Below, piece after piece: positions 52,582-60,756 of a stretch of DNA of 64,000 bases; the first letter of the stretch is position 1, and each line of letters starts with the position of its first letter. Under the pieces are notes generated by a model, which worked only from the letters and a program-made list of their open reading frames with translations, did no database searches and was not told where the DNA came from. This DNA comes from Noviluteimonas sp052115395 (GTDB lineage: Bacteria > Pseudomonadota > Gammaproteobacteria > Xanthomonadales > Xanthomonadaceae), in assembly GCA_052115395.1 (NCBI GenBank), contig JBFRGO010000001.1, one strand, 5' to 3'. Position numbers and translations under genes: made by a program.

Positions 52582-53321
52582 GCAGTCCCATCCCGTCCGA
52601 TGGCGGCGCGACGGTTCCGGCCCGTGTCCTGGTCGTCGACGACGAACCGCAGATCCGCAAATTCCTCGACATCAGCCTGCGTGCGGAAGGCTATCGCGTG
52701 GAAGCGGTCGGCACCGGAGCCGAAGGCCTGGAAGTGTTGGCCACGCGCGGCGCGGACCTGGTCATCCTCGACCTGGGGCTGCCCGACCGCGATGGGCAGG
52801 AGGTATTGAGCGAGTTGCGCCAATGGTCGCAGGTGCCGGTGATCCTGCTCACCGTGCGTGCGGATGAGGCGCAGAAGGTGATGGCGCTGGATGCAGGCGC
52901 GAACGATTACGTGACCAAGCCCTTCGGCGTGCAGGAATTGATGGCGCGCGTGCGTTCCTTGCTTCGGTGGCGCGCGATGCCCGCCGACACCCCGCCGCTT
53001 TTCGACGACGGCACGCTGCGCGTGGACCTCGCACGACGCGAGGTCCTGCTCGATGGCCAGGCGGTCCCGTTGGCGCGCAAGGAATACGCGCTGCTGGCCT
53101 TGCTGGTGCAGCACGCCGGCCGCGTCGTCACCCAGCCGCAGATGTTGCGCGAGCTGTGGGGCCAGCACCACGAACACGACACGCACTATCTCCGCGTCCT
53201 CGCGGGCAAGGTGCGCCAGAAGTTGGGAGACGATCCCCTCGCCCCGCGATGGATCGCAACCGAACCCGGCGTGGGCCTGCGCTTCATCGGAGACACGAGC
53301 GGTACGAAGACGACGAAGTAA
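52578..53321 (+). CDS. kdpE: Response regulator KdpE
   Basis: A 247-residue OmpR-family regulator. The receiver domain has the acidic pair in VLVVDDEPQIRK, the phospho-acceptor Asp in VILDLGLPDRDG and Lys in YVTKPFG. The C-terminal winged helix includes LLVQHAGRVVTQPQML and HDTHYLRVLAGKVRQKL. It activates the kdp operon. The start overlaps the kdpD stop by 4 bp. The gene ends facing the convergent sugar dehydrogenase. Confidence 0.96.
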   Translation: MSSPIPSDGGATVPARVLVVDDEPQIRKFLDISLRAEGYRVEAVGTGAEGLEVLATRGADLVILDLGLPDRDGQEVLSELRQWSQVPVILLTVRADEAQKVMALDAGANDYVTKPFGVQELMARVRSLLRWRAMPADTPPLFDDGTLRVDLARREVLLDGQAVPLARKEYALLALLVQHAGRVVTQPQMLRELWGQHHEHDTHYLRVLAGKVRQKLGDDPLAPRWIATEPGVGLRFIGDTSGTKTTK

Positions 53322-53338
53322 CTTCGGGCACGTGAAGT

Positions 53339-53361
53339 CCGGCGCGCGATCAGCGCGCCGG
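53339..53361. terminator. GC-rich hairpin between kdpE and the sugar dehydrogenase
   Basis: A perfect 9-bp stem, CCGGCGCGC (53339-53347) and GCGCGCCGG (53353-53361), with loop GATCA. It includes the last codons and stop of the convergent gene and could end both transcripts. There is no T-tract on either side. Confidence 0.5.
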
Positions 53362-54648
53362 CACCACGCGCCAGATCGTGTTCGACAGATCGTCGGCGAC
53401 GATCAATGCGCCGCGCGGATCCACGCTCACGCCCACCGGCCGGCCACGCGTCATGCCGTCGCTGCCGCGGAATCCGGTGACGAAGTCGATCGGCGCGCCG
53501 GAGGGGCGCCCGTCGCGGAACGGCACGAAGACCACCTTGTATCCGACCGGCGCGTTGCGGTTCCAACTGCCGTGCTCGCCGACGAACACACCGTCGCCGA
53601 ACTGCGCACCCATCGAGGGCTTCGAAAACGCGACGCCGAGTGCGGCGACGTGCGATCCGAGGCCGTAATCCGGAACGATGGCCGACGCGACTTTCTTCGG
53701 ATCCGGCGGTTGCACGCGCGGGTCGACGTTATGCCCCCAGTAACTGTAAGGCCAACCGTAGAAGCCGCCTTCGCGCACCGAGGTCAGGTAATCGGGCACG
53801 AGGTTGGGGCCGAGTTCGTCGCGTTCGTTCACGACGGTCCACAAGCGCCCGGTGTCCGGCTGGATCGCCAGCGCGGTGGGATTGCGCAAGCCGGTCGCGT
53901 AGGGACGATGCGCGCCCGTCGTTGCATCCACTTCCCAGATGCGCGCGCGGTCGGCTTCCAGCGACATGCCGCGCTCGGTGATGTTGCTGTTCGACCCGAT
54001 GCCCACGTAAAGCAAGCGACCATCGGCGCTCGCCGCGAGAGATTTGGTCCAGTGATGGTTGACCGCCGACGGCAAGTCGGTGAGCTTGACCGGCGGCGCG
54101 CTCGCGCGCGTTTGCCCGTCGTGGTAATCGAAGCGGACCAGCGAATCCTGGTTGGCGACGTACAACTTCGAACCGACGAGCGCGAGCCCGTAAGGCGCAT
54201 TGAGATCGCCGGCGAAGATCGTCTTCAGTTCGTACTTGCCGTCGCCGTCGGCATCGCGCAGCAGCGTGAGGCGATTGCCGCCTTTCACATGCGTGGTGCC
54301 CTTGGCCTTGATGTAGCCGGCGATGATGTCCTTGGGGCGCAACTTGGGTTCGCCCGCGCCACCGCGCCCTTCGGCCACGAGGATGTCGCCGTTGGGGAGG
54401 ATCAGGGTCTGGCGCGGAATCGCCAGATCGGTGGCGATGGCCGTGATCGTGTAGCCCGCGGGGACCGTCGGGCGCGCGTCTCCCCACTGCGTGGGGTTGG
54501 CGATCTTCATGTCCGGAAGCAGCCCGCTCTGTTGCTCGGGAAGCTTCGGATTCGGGCCGAATTGCGCGACATCGGGATCCTTGCCGCCGCCACACGCAGT
54601 CAACACGGCGGCAGAGAGCACGGCGAGCGAAAACACGACGCGGCTCAT
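53350..54648 (-). CDS. PQQ-type sugar dehydrogenase (sorbosone dehydrogenase-like) lipoprotein
   Basis: A 432-residue lipoprotein (lipobox LTAC). The soluble quinoprotein glucose/sorbosone dehydrogenase beta-propeller is evident: LPNGDILVAEGRGG, RNPTALAIQPDTGRLW, NERDELGPNLVPDYLT, FYGWPYSYWG and VGEHGSWNRN, the last with the catalytic His region. These enzymes oxidise aldoses with PQQ. PQQ synthesis is not visible in the window. The ATG at 54648 has GGAGC upstream and overlaps the membrane protein's stop by 4 bp, so the pair forms an operon. Confidence 0.88.
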   Translation of the reverse strand: MSRVVFSLAVLSAAVLTACGGGKDPDVAQFGPNPKLPEQQSGLLPDMKIANPTQWGDARPTVPAGYTITAIATDLAIPRQTLILPNGDILVAEGRGGAGEPKLRPKDIIAGYIKAKGTTHVKGGNRLTLLRDADGDGKYELKTIFAGDLNAPYGLALVGSKLYVANQDSLVRFDYHDGQTRASAPPVKLTDLPSAVNHHWTKSLAASADGRLLYVGIGSNSNITERGMSLEADRARIWEVDATTGAHRPYATGLRNPTALAIQPDTGRLWTVVNERDELGPNLVPDYLTSVREGGFYGWPYSYWGHNVDPRVQPPDPKKVASAIVPDYGLGSHVAALGVAFSKPSMGAQFGDGVFVGEHGSWNRNAPVGYKVVFVPFRDGRPSGAPIDFVTGFRGSDGMTRGRPVGVSVDPRGALIVADDLSNTIWRVVPAR

Positions 54649-55076
54649 GGGCGGATGCTCCGGTGGAAACGCGAGAACGCCAGCCAGGTCGCGATGAGCG
54701 CGAGCGCCAGGACGATGATCGACAACACGAACCCCATCGGCATGACCGCCCAGGCATCCCGGGCATGCACGAAGGCGTCGATCAATCCGATCACCCACGT
54801 CGCCACCAGCGCGAGGAGCGCGATCGAATGCAGGCCGCGACGGCCCGCGGCGCGCGCGAAGTCCAGCAAGGCGCAAACGATCGCCAGCGCACCGAAGACC
54901 AGGCCGCCGGCGAGCAGCCACGAGGAAAAGTTGCTCCACTGCATTTCGTACGTTTTTGTGTACGCGTAATCGCTCAGCACGGCGCCCAGGAACGGCGAGA
55001 CCATCGCGGCGAGGAAAAACGCGTGCAACGGGTGGAGCGGCAAGGGGCGTACGGGATCGACCGACGTGGAGGCCAT
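54645..55076 (-). CDS. DUF2231-family membrane protein
   Basis: A 143-residue inner-membrane protein with four hydrophobic segments and the DUF2231 opening LPLHPLHAFFLAAMVSPFLG. Members often accompany respiratory or oxidoreductase genes, and here it overlaps the sugar dehydrogenase by 4 bp. It may help dock the dehydrogenase or pass electrons, but no cofactor ligand is clear. The start is the ATG at 55076; the next 169 bp contain only the rnk leader. Confidence 0.8.
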   Translation of the reverse strand: MASTSVDPVRPLPLHPLHAFFLAAMVSPFLGAVLSDYAYTKTYEMQWSNFSSWLLAGGLVFGALAIVCALLDFARAAGRRGLHSIALLALVATWVIGLIDAFVHARDAWAVMPMGFVLSIIVLALALIATWLAFSRFHRSIRP

Positions 55077-55200
55077 GGGAGTGTCCTTTCGATCCCGCTA
55101 CCTTCCGACCCGCACCGTGTATGAGGCGTGTTGTCGCGCGAACTCAGCCGTCGCGTTGACCTTTCGCGCGCACGGGACTACGTTGGGTGCATTGTCGAGG

Positions 55201-55238
55201 CAGGGCGCAGGCCGCTGCCTCTTTTTTACGCCCTGGAG
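55201..55238 (+). promoter_or_regulatory. Leader hairpin reaching the rnk ribosome site
   Basis: CAGGGCG (55201-55207) pairs exactly with CGCCCTG (55229-55235); the loop holds a run of six T. The right arm shares its last base with the ribosome site GGAG (55235-55238), so the fold would partly block translation of rnk. This is a structural suggestion only. Confidence 0.35.
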
Positions 55239-55245
55239 ATTTGCC

Positions 55246-55626
55246 GTGGCTGCGACGCCGAACATCGTTGTATCGACTAAAGACGCTTCCCGACTGGAAG
55301 CCTTGCTGGCATCGGCGCAGGCCGACGATGTCGCCCACGATCTGGAGGCCGAGTTGGCGCGCGCCGAATATCGCGAGCCCGACCAGATGCCCGAGGGCGT
55401 GGTCAGGATGGGTTCGCAGGTGCGTTGCATCGACGAAACCACGGGCGACGAACATGTCTTGACCCTGGCCTATCCGCGCGATGCGGATTTCGCCGCCGGT
55501 CGCGTGTCGATCCTCGCGCCCGTCGGCGCGGCCTTGCTGGGACTGCGCGTCGGGCAGACCATCCAGTGGGCCTTGCCGGGTGGGCGCACGACGCGCCTGA
55601 CGGTCGCGGCGGTCACGAACGACTGA
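55246..55626 (+). CDS. rnk: Regulator of nucleoside diphosphate kinase (Rnk/GreA-fold)
   Basis: A 126-residue Rnk-type protein: an N-terminal Rnk helical segment (VVSTKDASRLEALLAS) and a C-terminal GreA/GreB FKBP-like domain (VSILAPVGAALLGLRVGQTI). Rnk binds RNA polymerase and affects nucleotide pools. The start is a GTG at 55246 with GGAG eight bases upstream. No upstream partner; ygiD-like follows after 32 bp. Confidence 0.88.
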   Translation: MAATPNIVVSTKDASRLEALLASAQADDVAHDLEAELARAEYREPDQMPEGVVRMGSQVRCIDETTGDEHVLTLAYPRDADFAAGRVSILAPVGAALLGLRVGQTIQWALPGGRTTRLTVAAVTND

Positions 55627-55658
55627 GCAATCGGTTGGCGCAGGACGGAGGGTTCGAC

Positions 55659-56522
55659 ATGGCAGACAACACGCAGATGCCCGCGGTTTTCCTCGGCCAT
55701 GGCAGCCCGATGAATGCCCTCGAACGCAACCGCTACACCGATGCGTGGCGCGCGGTCGGCGCATGCGTGCCGCGGCCGCGCGCGATCCTGATGGTCTCCG
55801 CGCACTGGTACGTCAACGCCACCGCCGTTACGGCAATGTCGCGCCCGAAGACGATCCATGATTTCTTCGGCTTTCCGCAGGCCTTGTTCGACGTGCAGTA
55901 CCCGGCGCCCGGTTTGCCGGAACTCGCCGAGGAAGTCGCCGACGCCGTGCATCCGGAATACGTCGGCGCCGACCACGACAGCTGGGGCCTCGACCATGGC
56001 ACGTGGTCGGTGCTGGTGCACGCATTCCCCGACGCCGACATTCCGGTCGTGCAACTGTCGATCAACGCCGCCAAGCCTGCCGACCATCACCTCGAGTTGG
56101 GCGCGAAGCTCGCGGCCTTGCGCGAACGCGGCGTCCTGGTGATGGGCAGCGGCAACGTCGTGCACAACCTGCGCGCGATGGATCGCAATGCGAAGGACGC
56201 AGGCTTCGACTGGGCGAAGCGCTTCAACGAAAAGGCGATCGACATTGCGACGTCCGCGCCGGAGCGCGCTGCGTCGCTCGTCGGCGACGCGGATTTCCTG
56301 CGCGTCGCGCCGACGCCCGAACACTTCCTGCCTTTCCTCTACATCGCCGGTTTCGGCGCGCAGGCGCGGCAACCGCTGGAGGTATTGGTCGACGGGTATG
56401 CGTTCGGCTCCCTGTCGATGACCTCGTATCTGGTCGGCATGGAACGGCCCGCGAGCGATCGCAATGCCGGCGGCTCCGCGCCGCTGGGCAGCAGCGCGCC
56501 GCCCGAGGACGCGAATATCTGA
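55659..56522 (+). CDS. YgiD-type aromatic ring-opening dioxygenase (4,5-DOPA dioxygenase family)
   Basis: A 287-residue class III extradiol dioxygenase-like enzyme. It begins MPAVFLGHGSPMNAL with a metal-binding His, and has SAHWYV with a second His, LDHGTWSVL with a third, and GSGNVVHNL. Bacterial homologues cleave DOPA-like catechols with Zn or Fe; the physiological substrate is not known. GGAGG at 55647-55651 marks the start. A strong terminator follows. Confidence 0.88.
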   Translation: MADNTQMPAVFLGHGSPMNALERNRYTDAWRAVGACVPRPRAILMVSAHWYVNATAVTAMSRPKTIHDFFGFPQALFDVQYPAPGLPELAEEVADAVHPEYVGADHDSWGLDHGTWSVLVHAFPDADIPVVQLSINAAKPADHHLELGAKLAALRERGVLVMGSGNVVHNLRAMDRNAKDAGFDWAKRFNEKAIDIATSAPERAASLVGDADFLRVAPTPEHFLPFLYIAGFGAQARQPLEVLVDGYAFGSLSMTSYLVGMERPASDRNAGGSAPLGSSAPPEDANI

Positions 56523-56525
56523 GGA

Positions 56526-56559
56526 ACGCGGCGGACCACTCGGCCCGCCGCGTTTTTTT
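56526..56559 (+). terminator. Rho-independent terminator
   Basis: ACGCGGCGG (56526-56534) pairs with CCGCCGCGT (56545-56553), followed by seven T (56553-56559). It ends the ygiD-like transcript and lies just beyond the stop of the convergent znuB gene. Confidence 0.88.
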
Positions 56560-56562
56560 GTT

Positions 56563-57339
56563 TCAACGTGTCGCCGGATGCATCCTGCGCACCGCCGGCA
56601 CCACTTGCGCGAACAAGCCGCACGCCGCGAGCAACCAGACGATCAACGCGCCGCTGGGCAGGTCGAACACCGCCGACAACGCAAGGCCGAGCACGTAACC
56701 GGCGATACCGATGACATAGGCGGCGACCAACTGTCGTTTCCCCTTGCCACCGACCGTCGCCAAGGCGGGGATGATCAGGCTGGCGAACACCAAATACACG
56801 CCGACCAGTTGCACGGACACGGTGATCGCCAGCGCGAACGCGCCGTAGAACGCGAGCCCGCGCAGGTTGTTGCGCCGCCACCAGACGAACGCGAGCAAAG
56901 CCGCCGACAACAGCGCCGCCGGCCACAACTGGTCGTAGCTCACCCACAGGATCTGGCCCACCAGCAAATCCTTGAGGTGTTCGCCTCCCTGCGGATTGTT
57001 GGCGAGCAGCAACAGGCCGCCGGTCGCCGCCAGCACGAACAAGGTGCCGATCAGCGGCTCCTGCAACTTCGGCCAGCGTTTATCCGTCCACGCGAGCAGA
57101 CCCGCGCCCGCGAGCGCGGCGACGGCCGCGGCGATTTCCACGCCGTAACCGTGCTCGTCCACGCCGAGGTATTGCGCGAGGATCACGCCGAGCGCGGCGA
57201 CCTGCGCGATCGCCAGGTCGATGAAGATGATGCCGCGCGACAACACCTGTCGACCGAGCGGCACGTGCGTGGAAAGCACGATCAGGCCCGCGACGCACGC
57301 GGGCCCGAGGATGCTGGCATCAAGGCCGTCGAGATTCAT
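56563..57339 (-). CDS. znuB: Zinc/metal ABC transporter permease ZnuB-like
   Basis: A 258-residue inner-membrane permease of the ABC-3 family with about eight helices. Family motifs include IIFIDLAIAQVAALGVILAQYLG and VQLVGVYLVFASLIIPALAT. It moves Zn2+ (or Mn/Fe) supplied by ZnuA. The start overlaps the znuA stop by 4 bp (57336-57339). No ATPase is encoded between them or elsewhere in the window, so the energy subunit must lie outside it. Confidence 0.9.
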   Translation of the reverse strand: MNLDGLDASILGPACVAGLIVLSTHVPLGRQVLSRGIIFIDLAIAQVAALGVILAQYLGVDEHGYGVEIAAAVAALAGAGLLAWTDKRWPKLQEPLIGTLFVLAATGGLLLLANNPQGGEHLKDLLVGQILWVSYDQLWPAALLSAALLAFVWWRRNNLRGLAFYGAFALAITVSVQLVGVYLVFASLIIPALATVGGKGKRQLVAAYVIGIAGYVLGLALSAVFDLPSGALIVWLLAACGLFAQVVPAVRRMHPATR

Positions 57340-58178
57340 TTGGCGGCACCCAGCAGCTTGTCGATCGTGGAGTCGTACAGGCCGAACAGATCCTTGGCCT
57401 GCGCGTCGCCGCCGACGGTGAACGGCAACACGACGACCGGCACGCCCGTGCGATCGGACAACCAATGCGCGGGCTTCGGGTCCTGGTAGGCAGCGGTGAT
57501 GATCGCGTACGCGCCCGCGGCTTTCGTCGTCGCAATCAGGCTCGACAGGTGTCCGCTGGTCGGCGGCACACCGGGCTTGGGTTCGAGCGCGCCGATCTGC
57601 TGCAGGCCCAGCCAGGTATTGAGGTACACCCAGCTGATGTGATGCACGACGACCTTCTTGCCCTTCAGCGGTGCGGCCTTGGCTTCCCAGCGCTTGATCG
57701 CGGCCTGCCAGCGCGTCGAGAAATCGGCCAGGCGCGATTGATACGTCGCCGCGTTCGCCGGATCGAGCGCGACCAGGCGTGCATCGAGCGCCTTGGCGAT
57801 CTTGAGCACGCGATACGGATCCAGCTGCACGTGCGGATTTCCGCGCGGGTGCACGTCGCCGTTGGCGCGGTCGAGCGCGGTGGGGCGTTCGAGCGTCTGC
57901 ACCTGCTTCAACAGTTGCGGCAGCCAACCCACTTCGAGCTCGCTGCCGGTGCAGGCGATCATGTCGGCCTGGCGCACCTTCGCGATCAGGCTGGGCTTGG
58001 CTTCGATCTGGTGGACGTCCTGCAACGCGGTGGTGCCGACGCTGAGTTCGACCTTGTCGCCCGCCAGTTCGGTGACGAGCGCGCCCCACTCCGGTTCGCA
58101 GGCGAAGATTTTCGGCTTGGCGAACACCGGGGTTGCGACCAGGCCGAGCAGGAGGACACAGGCAAGTTGCTTTTTCAT
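57336..58178 (-). CDS. znuA: Zinc/metal ABC transporter periplasmic binding protein ZnuA-like
   Basis: A 280-residue cluster A-I solute-binding protein with a signal peptide (MKKQLACVLLLGLVATPVFA). Metal-ligand sites are QDVHQIEAKPS, GNPHVQLDP and VVVHHISWVYL; there is no long His-rich loop. It delivers Zn2+ to ZnuB. The ATG at 58178 follows the porin stop by 17 bp. It forms an operon with the porin upstream and ZnuB downstream. Confidence 0.88.
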   Translation of the reverse strand: MKKQLACVLLLGLVATPVFAKPKIFACEPEWGALVTELAGDKVELSVGTTALQDVHQIEAKPSLIAKVRQADMIACTGSELEVGWLPQLLKQVQTLERPTALDRANGDVHPRGNPHVQLDPYRVLKIAKALDARLVALDPANAATYQSRLADFSTRWQAAIKRWEAKAAPLKGKKVVVHHISWVYLNTWLGLQQIGALEPKPGVPPTSGHLSSLIATTKAAGAYAIITAAYQDPKPAHWLSDRTGVPVVVLPFTVGGDAQAKDLFGLYDSTIDKLLGAAK

Positions 58179-58195
58179 TTGGATTGACCTTCCGA

Positions 58196-59569
58196 TCAGA
58201 ATTTGTGGGCGCCGTGGGCGCCGAATGCAGCCTGGTATTGCAGGCTGATGATGTTGTCGGTGTCCTGCGCGTTCGGGCGGTCCTGGCCCAGTTGCAGGCG
58301 GATGAGCGTGAACTCGCTGTTGTGCCAGGCGAGCATCACGCTGTGGCGGAACGGATCGAAGTCGCTCGCGAAAGGCCCGCTGTCGTCCGACCACAGGCGG
58401 TCGTAGCGATAGCCGGTTTCCCAGGTGCGATTGATGCGCCAGATGCCTTCGACGTAGGCGCCCGCGCGTTGTCCCGACCAGGGCTGGTCGAGCGCCGAAT
58501 CGGCCGGATCCAGGTACAGGCCGTCGCGGTCTTCGTGGAAGTACTCGCTGCGCACGGTGACGCCGCCGTCCTTCGTGTTGCCGCCCGGCGCCCACTTCCA
58601 GGTGAAATCGGCGATATAGAGCTTTTCGTCGCCGCGGAATCCATCTTCCGCACCATCGGTCTGCGAACGCAGCATCGAAACGCCGGCCAGCCATTCGTTG
58701 TTCGTGCCGACATCGCCGCCGGCGTGCGCGAACAGCGTCTTGACGCCCGCACCGGCGTGGCCCGCGCCGCCGCTGGGGAAGCTGTCCCCGCGCATCACTT
58801 CGCCGCCGATTTCGAAGAAGACATCGGTCGGCGCGACCCAACGCACCTGCACGCCGTCATCCCCGTACTGATTCCCGAGGAAGGCCTGGTAGGCCAGCGG
58901 CCGATCGGAGAACGCATCGGTATGCGCGTGGTGGCTGTTGAGATAGCCGATGTTGGAGAAGAAGCGCCCCGCGCGCAGCGACAGGCCGCCGGGCATCGCG
59001 ATCGTGTCGATGTACGCCTCTTCGACACCGAGGTGATCTTCGCCATCTTCGTTGTGGACCGAGAGCGTCGCCTGCCCGTAGAACTTGTCGTCGATGTTCG
59101 AGGAGAAGGCGAACTCGCTTTCGCCCAGCGACAGACCCTGCGGGCCGGGACCGGCTTCACCCGCGAGCGGGAATCCCGCGCGCACGTAGTCGTCGGGATT
59201 CAACGAGTTGTACGCGTAGCGCCCGTTGAGGATCACGCTCATCGCGGGATTGAACGCGTTGGGGTTGGACGCCGCGCTTTCGCCCGACGATGCGACCTCC
59301 TCCGCCGGCGCTTCCTGCGCTTGTTCGGCGACCTGCGGCTGTTCCGCCGACTGCGCCTGCACGGGCGGGTTGGCTTTCAGCGCTTCGATTTCCGCACGCG
59401 CGTCCTGCAGCGCCTGCGTCGTCTGCGCCTGCGCTTCTTCGAGTTGCTTGATCTTCGCTTCCAGCGCCGACATGCGCTGGTCGGCGGTCTGTGCGTATGC
59501 GGGTGTGGCCAACGCGGCCAGCAGTGCGCTCGCGAGCAAGCCGCGACGCAATGGGTAAGACAAATCCAC
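58196..59569 (-). CDS. Outer-membrane porin-like protein of the zinc-uptake operon
   Basis: A 457-residue protein: signal peptide (ALLAALATPAYAQ), then a coiled coil (RMSALEAKIKQLEEAQAQT, about 30-65), an Ala/Glu-rich linker, and a long beta-barrel domain from about 105 to the C terminus (NGRYAYNSLNPDDYVRAGF; end QYQAAFGAHGAHKF). The barrel has the look of phosphate-selective or substrate-specific porins. A coiled coil plus barrel resembles OprP/OprO-type architecture. The start is a GTG at 59569 with GGAGG six bases upstream. Placement before znuA suggests that it admits zinc or a zinc complex. Confidence 0.75.
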   Translation of the reverse strand: MDLSYPLRRGLLASALLAALATPAYAQTADQRMSALEAKIKQLEEAQAQTTQALQDARAEIEALKANPPVQAQSAEQPQVAEQAQEAPAEEVASSGESAASNPNAFNPAMSVILNGRYAYNSLNPDDYVRAGFPLAGEAGPGPQGLSLGESEFAFSSNIDDKFYGQATLSVHNEDGEDHLGVEEAYIDTIAMPGGLSLRAGRFFSNIGYLNSHHAHTDAFSDRPLAYQAFLGNQYGDDGVQVRWVAPTDVFFEIGGEVMRGDSFPSGGAGHAGAGVKTLFAHAGGDVGTNNEWLAGVSMLRSQTDGAEDGFRGDEKLYIADFTWKWAPGGNTKDGGVTVRSEYFHEDRDGLYLDPADSALDQPWSGQRAGAYVEGIWRINRTWETGYRYDRLWSDDSGPFASDFDPFRHSVMLAWHNSEFTLIRLQLGQDRPNAQDTDNIISLQYQAAFGAHGAHKF

Positions 59570-59629
59570 GGATAACCTCCGGATCGGATGGACGGCAGGA
59601 AAGGCTGCGCAAGGCAGCGGCAAACCGCG

Positions 59630-60010
59630 TCAGGCGATCGGAGGTCGGAACGGAGAGGACGTTGCGTGTGGATCGATGGGGGACGCCACCATCGGCGGCA
59701 GCGCGACGTGCGGCAGTTCCAGCAAGGTCATCGCGAACACCGGCGCGACCGGTGCGAACGACGGCCCGCCACCGAGGTTCCAGATGCCGTCGGCGCCGTG
59801 CACGTGCTTGGCGCCCGACTGGCCCAGGTCGCCTGGATCGTCCTTGTCGCCTTCGAAGTGCACGCCGTTCGGATCGAGCGAGGCCAACATCGCGTGCTGG
59901 ATCGAATGCACTTCGCACATCACGTGCATGATGGGCATCGCGACCAGGCCCAACACCAGCAGCGCCAGCAAGCTGGCGCGAAAATACCGGTGGACGCGGC
60001 GAAAGATCAT
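59630..60010 (-). CDS. Small exported protein with His/Cys motifs (DUF2946/CopL-like)
   Basis: A 126-residue protein with a signal peptide (YFRASLLALLVLGLVAMP), then MHVMCEVHSIQHAM (Cys, His and Met ligands), HVHGADGIWNLGGG, and a C terminus ending SSPFRPPIA, reminiscent of CopL/DUF2946 proteins linked to metal handling. The ATG at 60010 is preferred to a TTG at 60046. It lies between the TetR regulator and the porin, 46 and 60 bp away. A periplasmic metal-binding role is likely but unproven. Confidence 0.65.
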   Translation of the reverse strand: MIFRRVHRYFRASLLALLVLGLVAMPIMHVMCEVHSIQHAMLASLDPNGVHFEGDKDDPGDLGQSGAKHVHGADGIWNLGGGPSFAPVAPVFAMTLLELPHVALPPMVASPIDPHATSSPFRPPIA

Positions 60011-60056
60011 CAGCCCGAGCGTAACGGACGTGCTGGGCGCGTACAACGCCCGGAGG

Positions 60057-60677
60057 TCACCGGCGTTCGTAGTACGCCAGGAACATGTCGACCGCCGATT
60101 CGGCGACCTGCCTGCCCTGCGCGGGCGTCAGCGGCGCCTGCCCCAGCGCGATCTGCGGCCAGAACGCGAAACCCTTCACCAACGCGTGCATCTGCATCGC
60201 GGCGAACAGCGGATCGTCGGTTTTCAGGCGCCCATCGGCGGCGGCGGCGCGGATCCAGGTCGTGAGGCCTTCTTCGCGATCGCCCATGCGGGCAATGACT
60301 TCCTGCGCGAGTTCGGGCGAATGCAGGCCCGCGGCGATCGCCACGCGCGCGAGTTCGCCGAAATTTTCGTCGCGCAGCAATTCCAGCTTCTGCGCCAGCA
60401 GTTCGAGCAACTGCGCGCGCAGCGGACGCGCCTTGCTGTAGGCCAGGTCCACCCCTTCCATGCTGCGTTCCCACAGCTGCTCCAGGATTTGCGCGAACAG
60501 CGCTTCCTTGCTGGGGAAGTGGTTGTACACCGTGCGCTTTGAAACGCCGGCCGTGGCGGCGATGCGATCCATGCTGGTGGCCGCGTAACCGGACTGGCGG
60601 AACTCGGCCATGGCGGCATCGAGGATGGCCGCGCGCTTGCGGTCGGTGAGGCGGACGGGGGCGGGCTGGCTGGACAT
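60057..60677 (-). CDS. TetR-family transcriptional regulator
   Basis: A 206-residue repressor. The N-terminal helix-turn-helix is typical: ILDAAMAEFRQSGYAATSMD then RIAATAGVSKRTVYNHFPSK. The C-terminal ligand domain is of the AefR/TetR_C type (ELARVAIAAGLHSPELAQEV). It probably controls its own operon with the metal-uptake genes, the divergent enzyme gene at 60757, or both. No obvious Zur site is seen in the operon. The start is the ATG at 60677. Confidence 0.92.
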   Translation of the reverse strand: MSSQPAPVRLTDRKRAAILDAAMAEFRQSGYAATSMDRIAATAGVSKRTVYNHFPSKEALFAQILEQLWERSMEGVDLAYSKARPLRAQLLELLAQKLELLRDENFGELARVAIAAGLHSPELAQEVIARMGDREEGLTTWIRAAAADGRLKTDDPLFAAMQMHALVKGFAFWPQIALGQAPLTPAQGRQVAESAVDMFLAYYERR

Positions 60678-60685
60678 GCGAAAAA

Positions 60686-60728
60686 GTTTACACCGGGGGG
60701 TTTACTTTTCGGAACTGGAAACTACACT
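60686..60728 (+). promoter_or_regulatory. Candidate operator and sigma70 promoter between TetR and MBL-fold genes
   Basis: Two GTTTAC direct repeats (60686-60691 and 60700-60705), 14 bases apart, sit in the 79-bp divergent region. A TTTACT (60701-60706) and TACACT (60723-60728), 16 bases apart, look like -35 and -10 boxes for the gene at 60757. The second repeat overlaps the -35, as an operator would. Confidence 0.4.
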
Positions 60729-60756
60729 GTGTCGTGTACTTCTTCAGGACCCGTCC

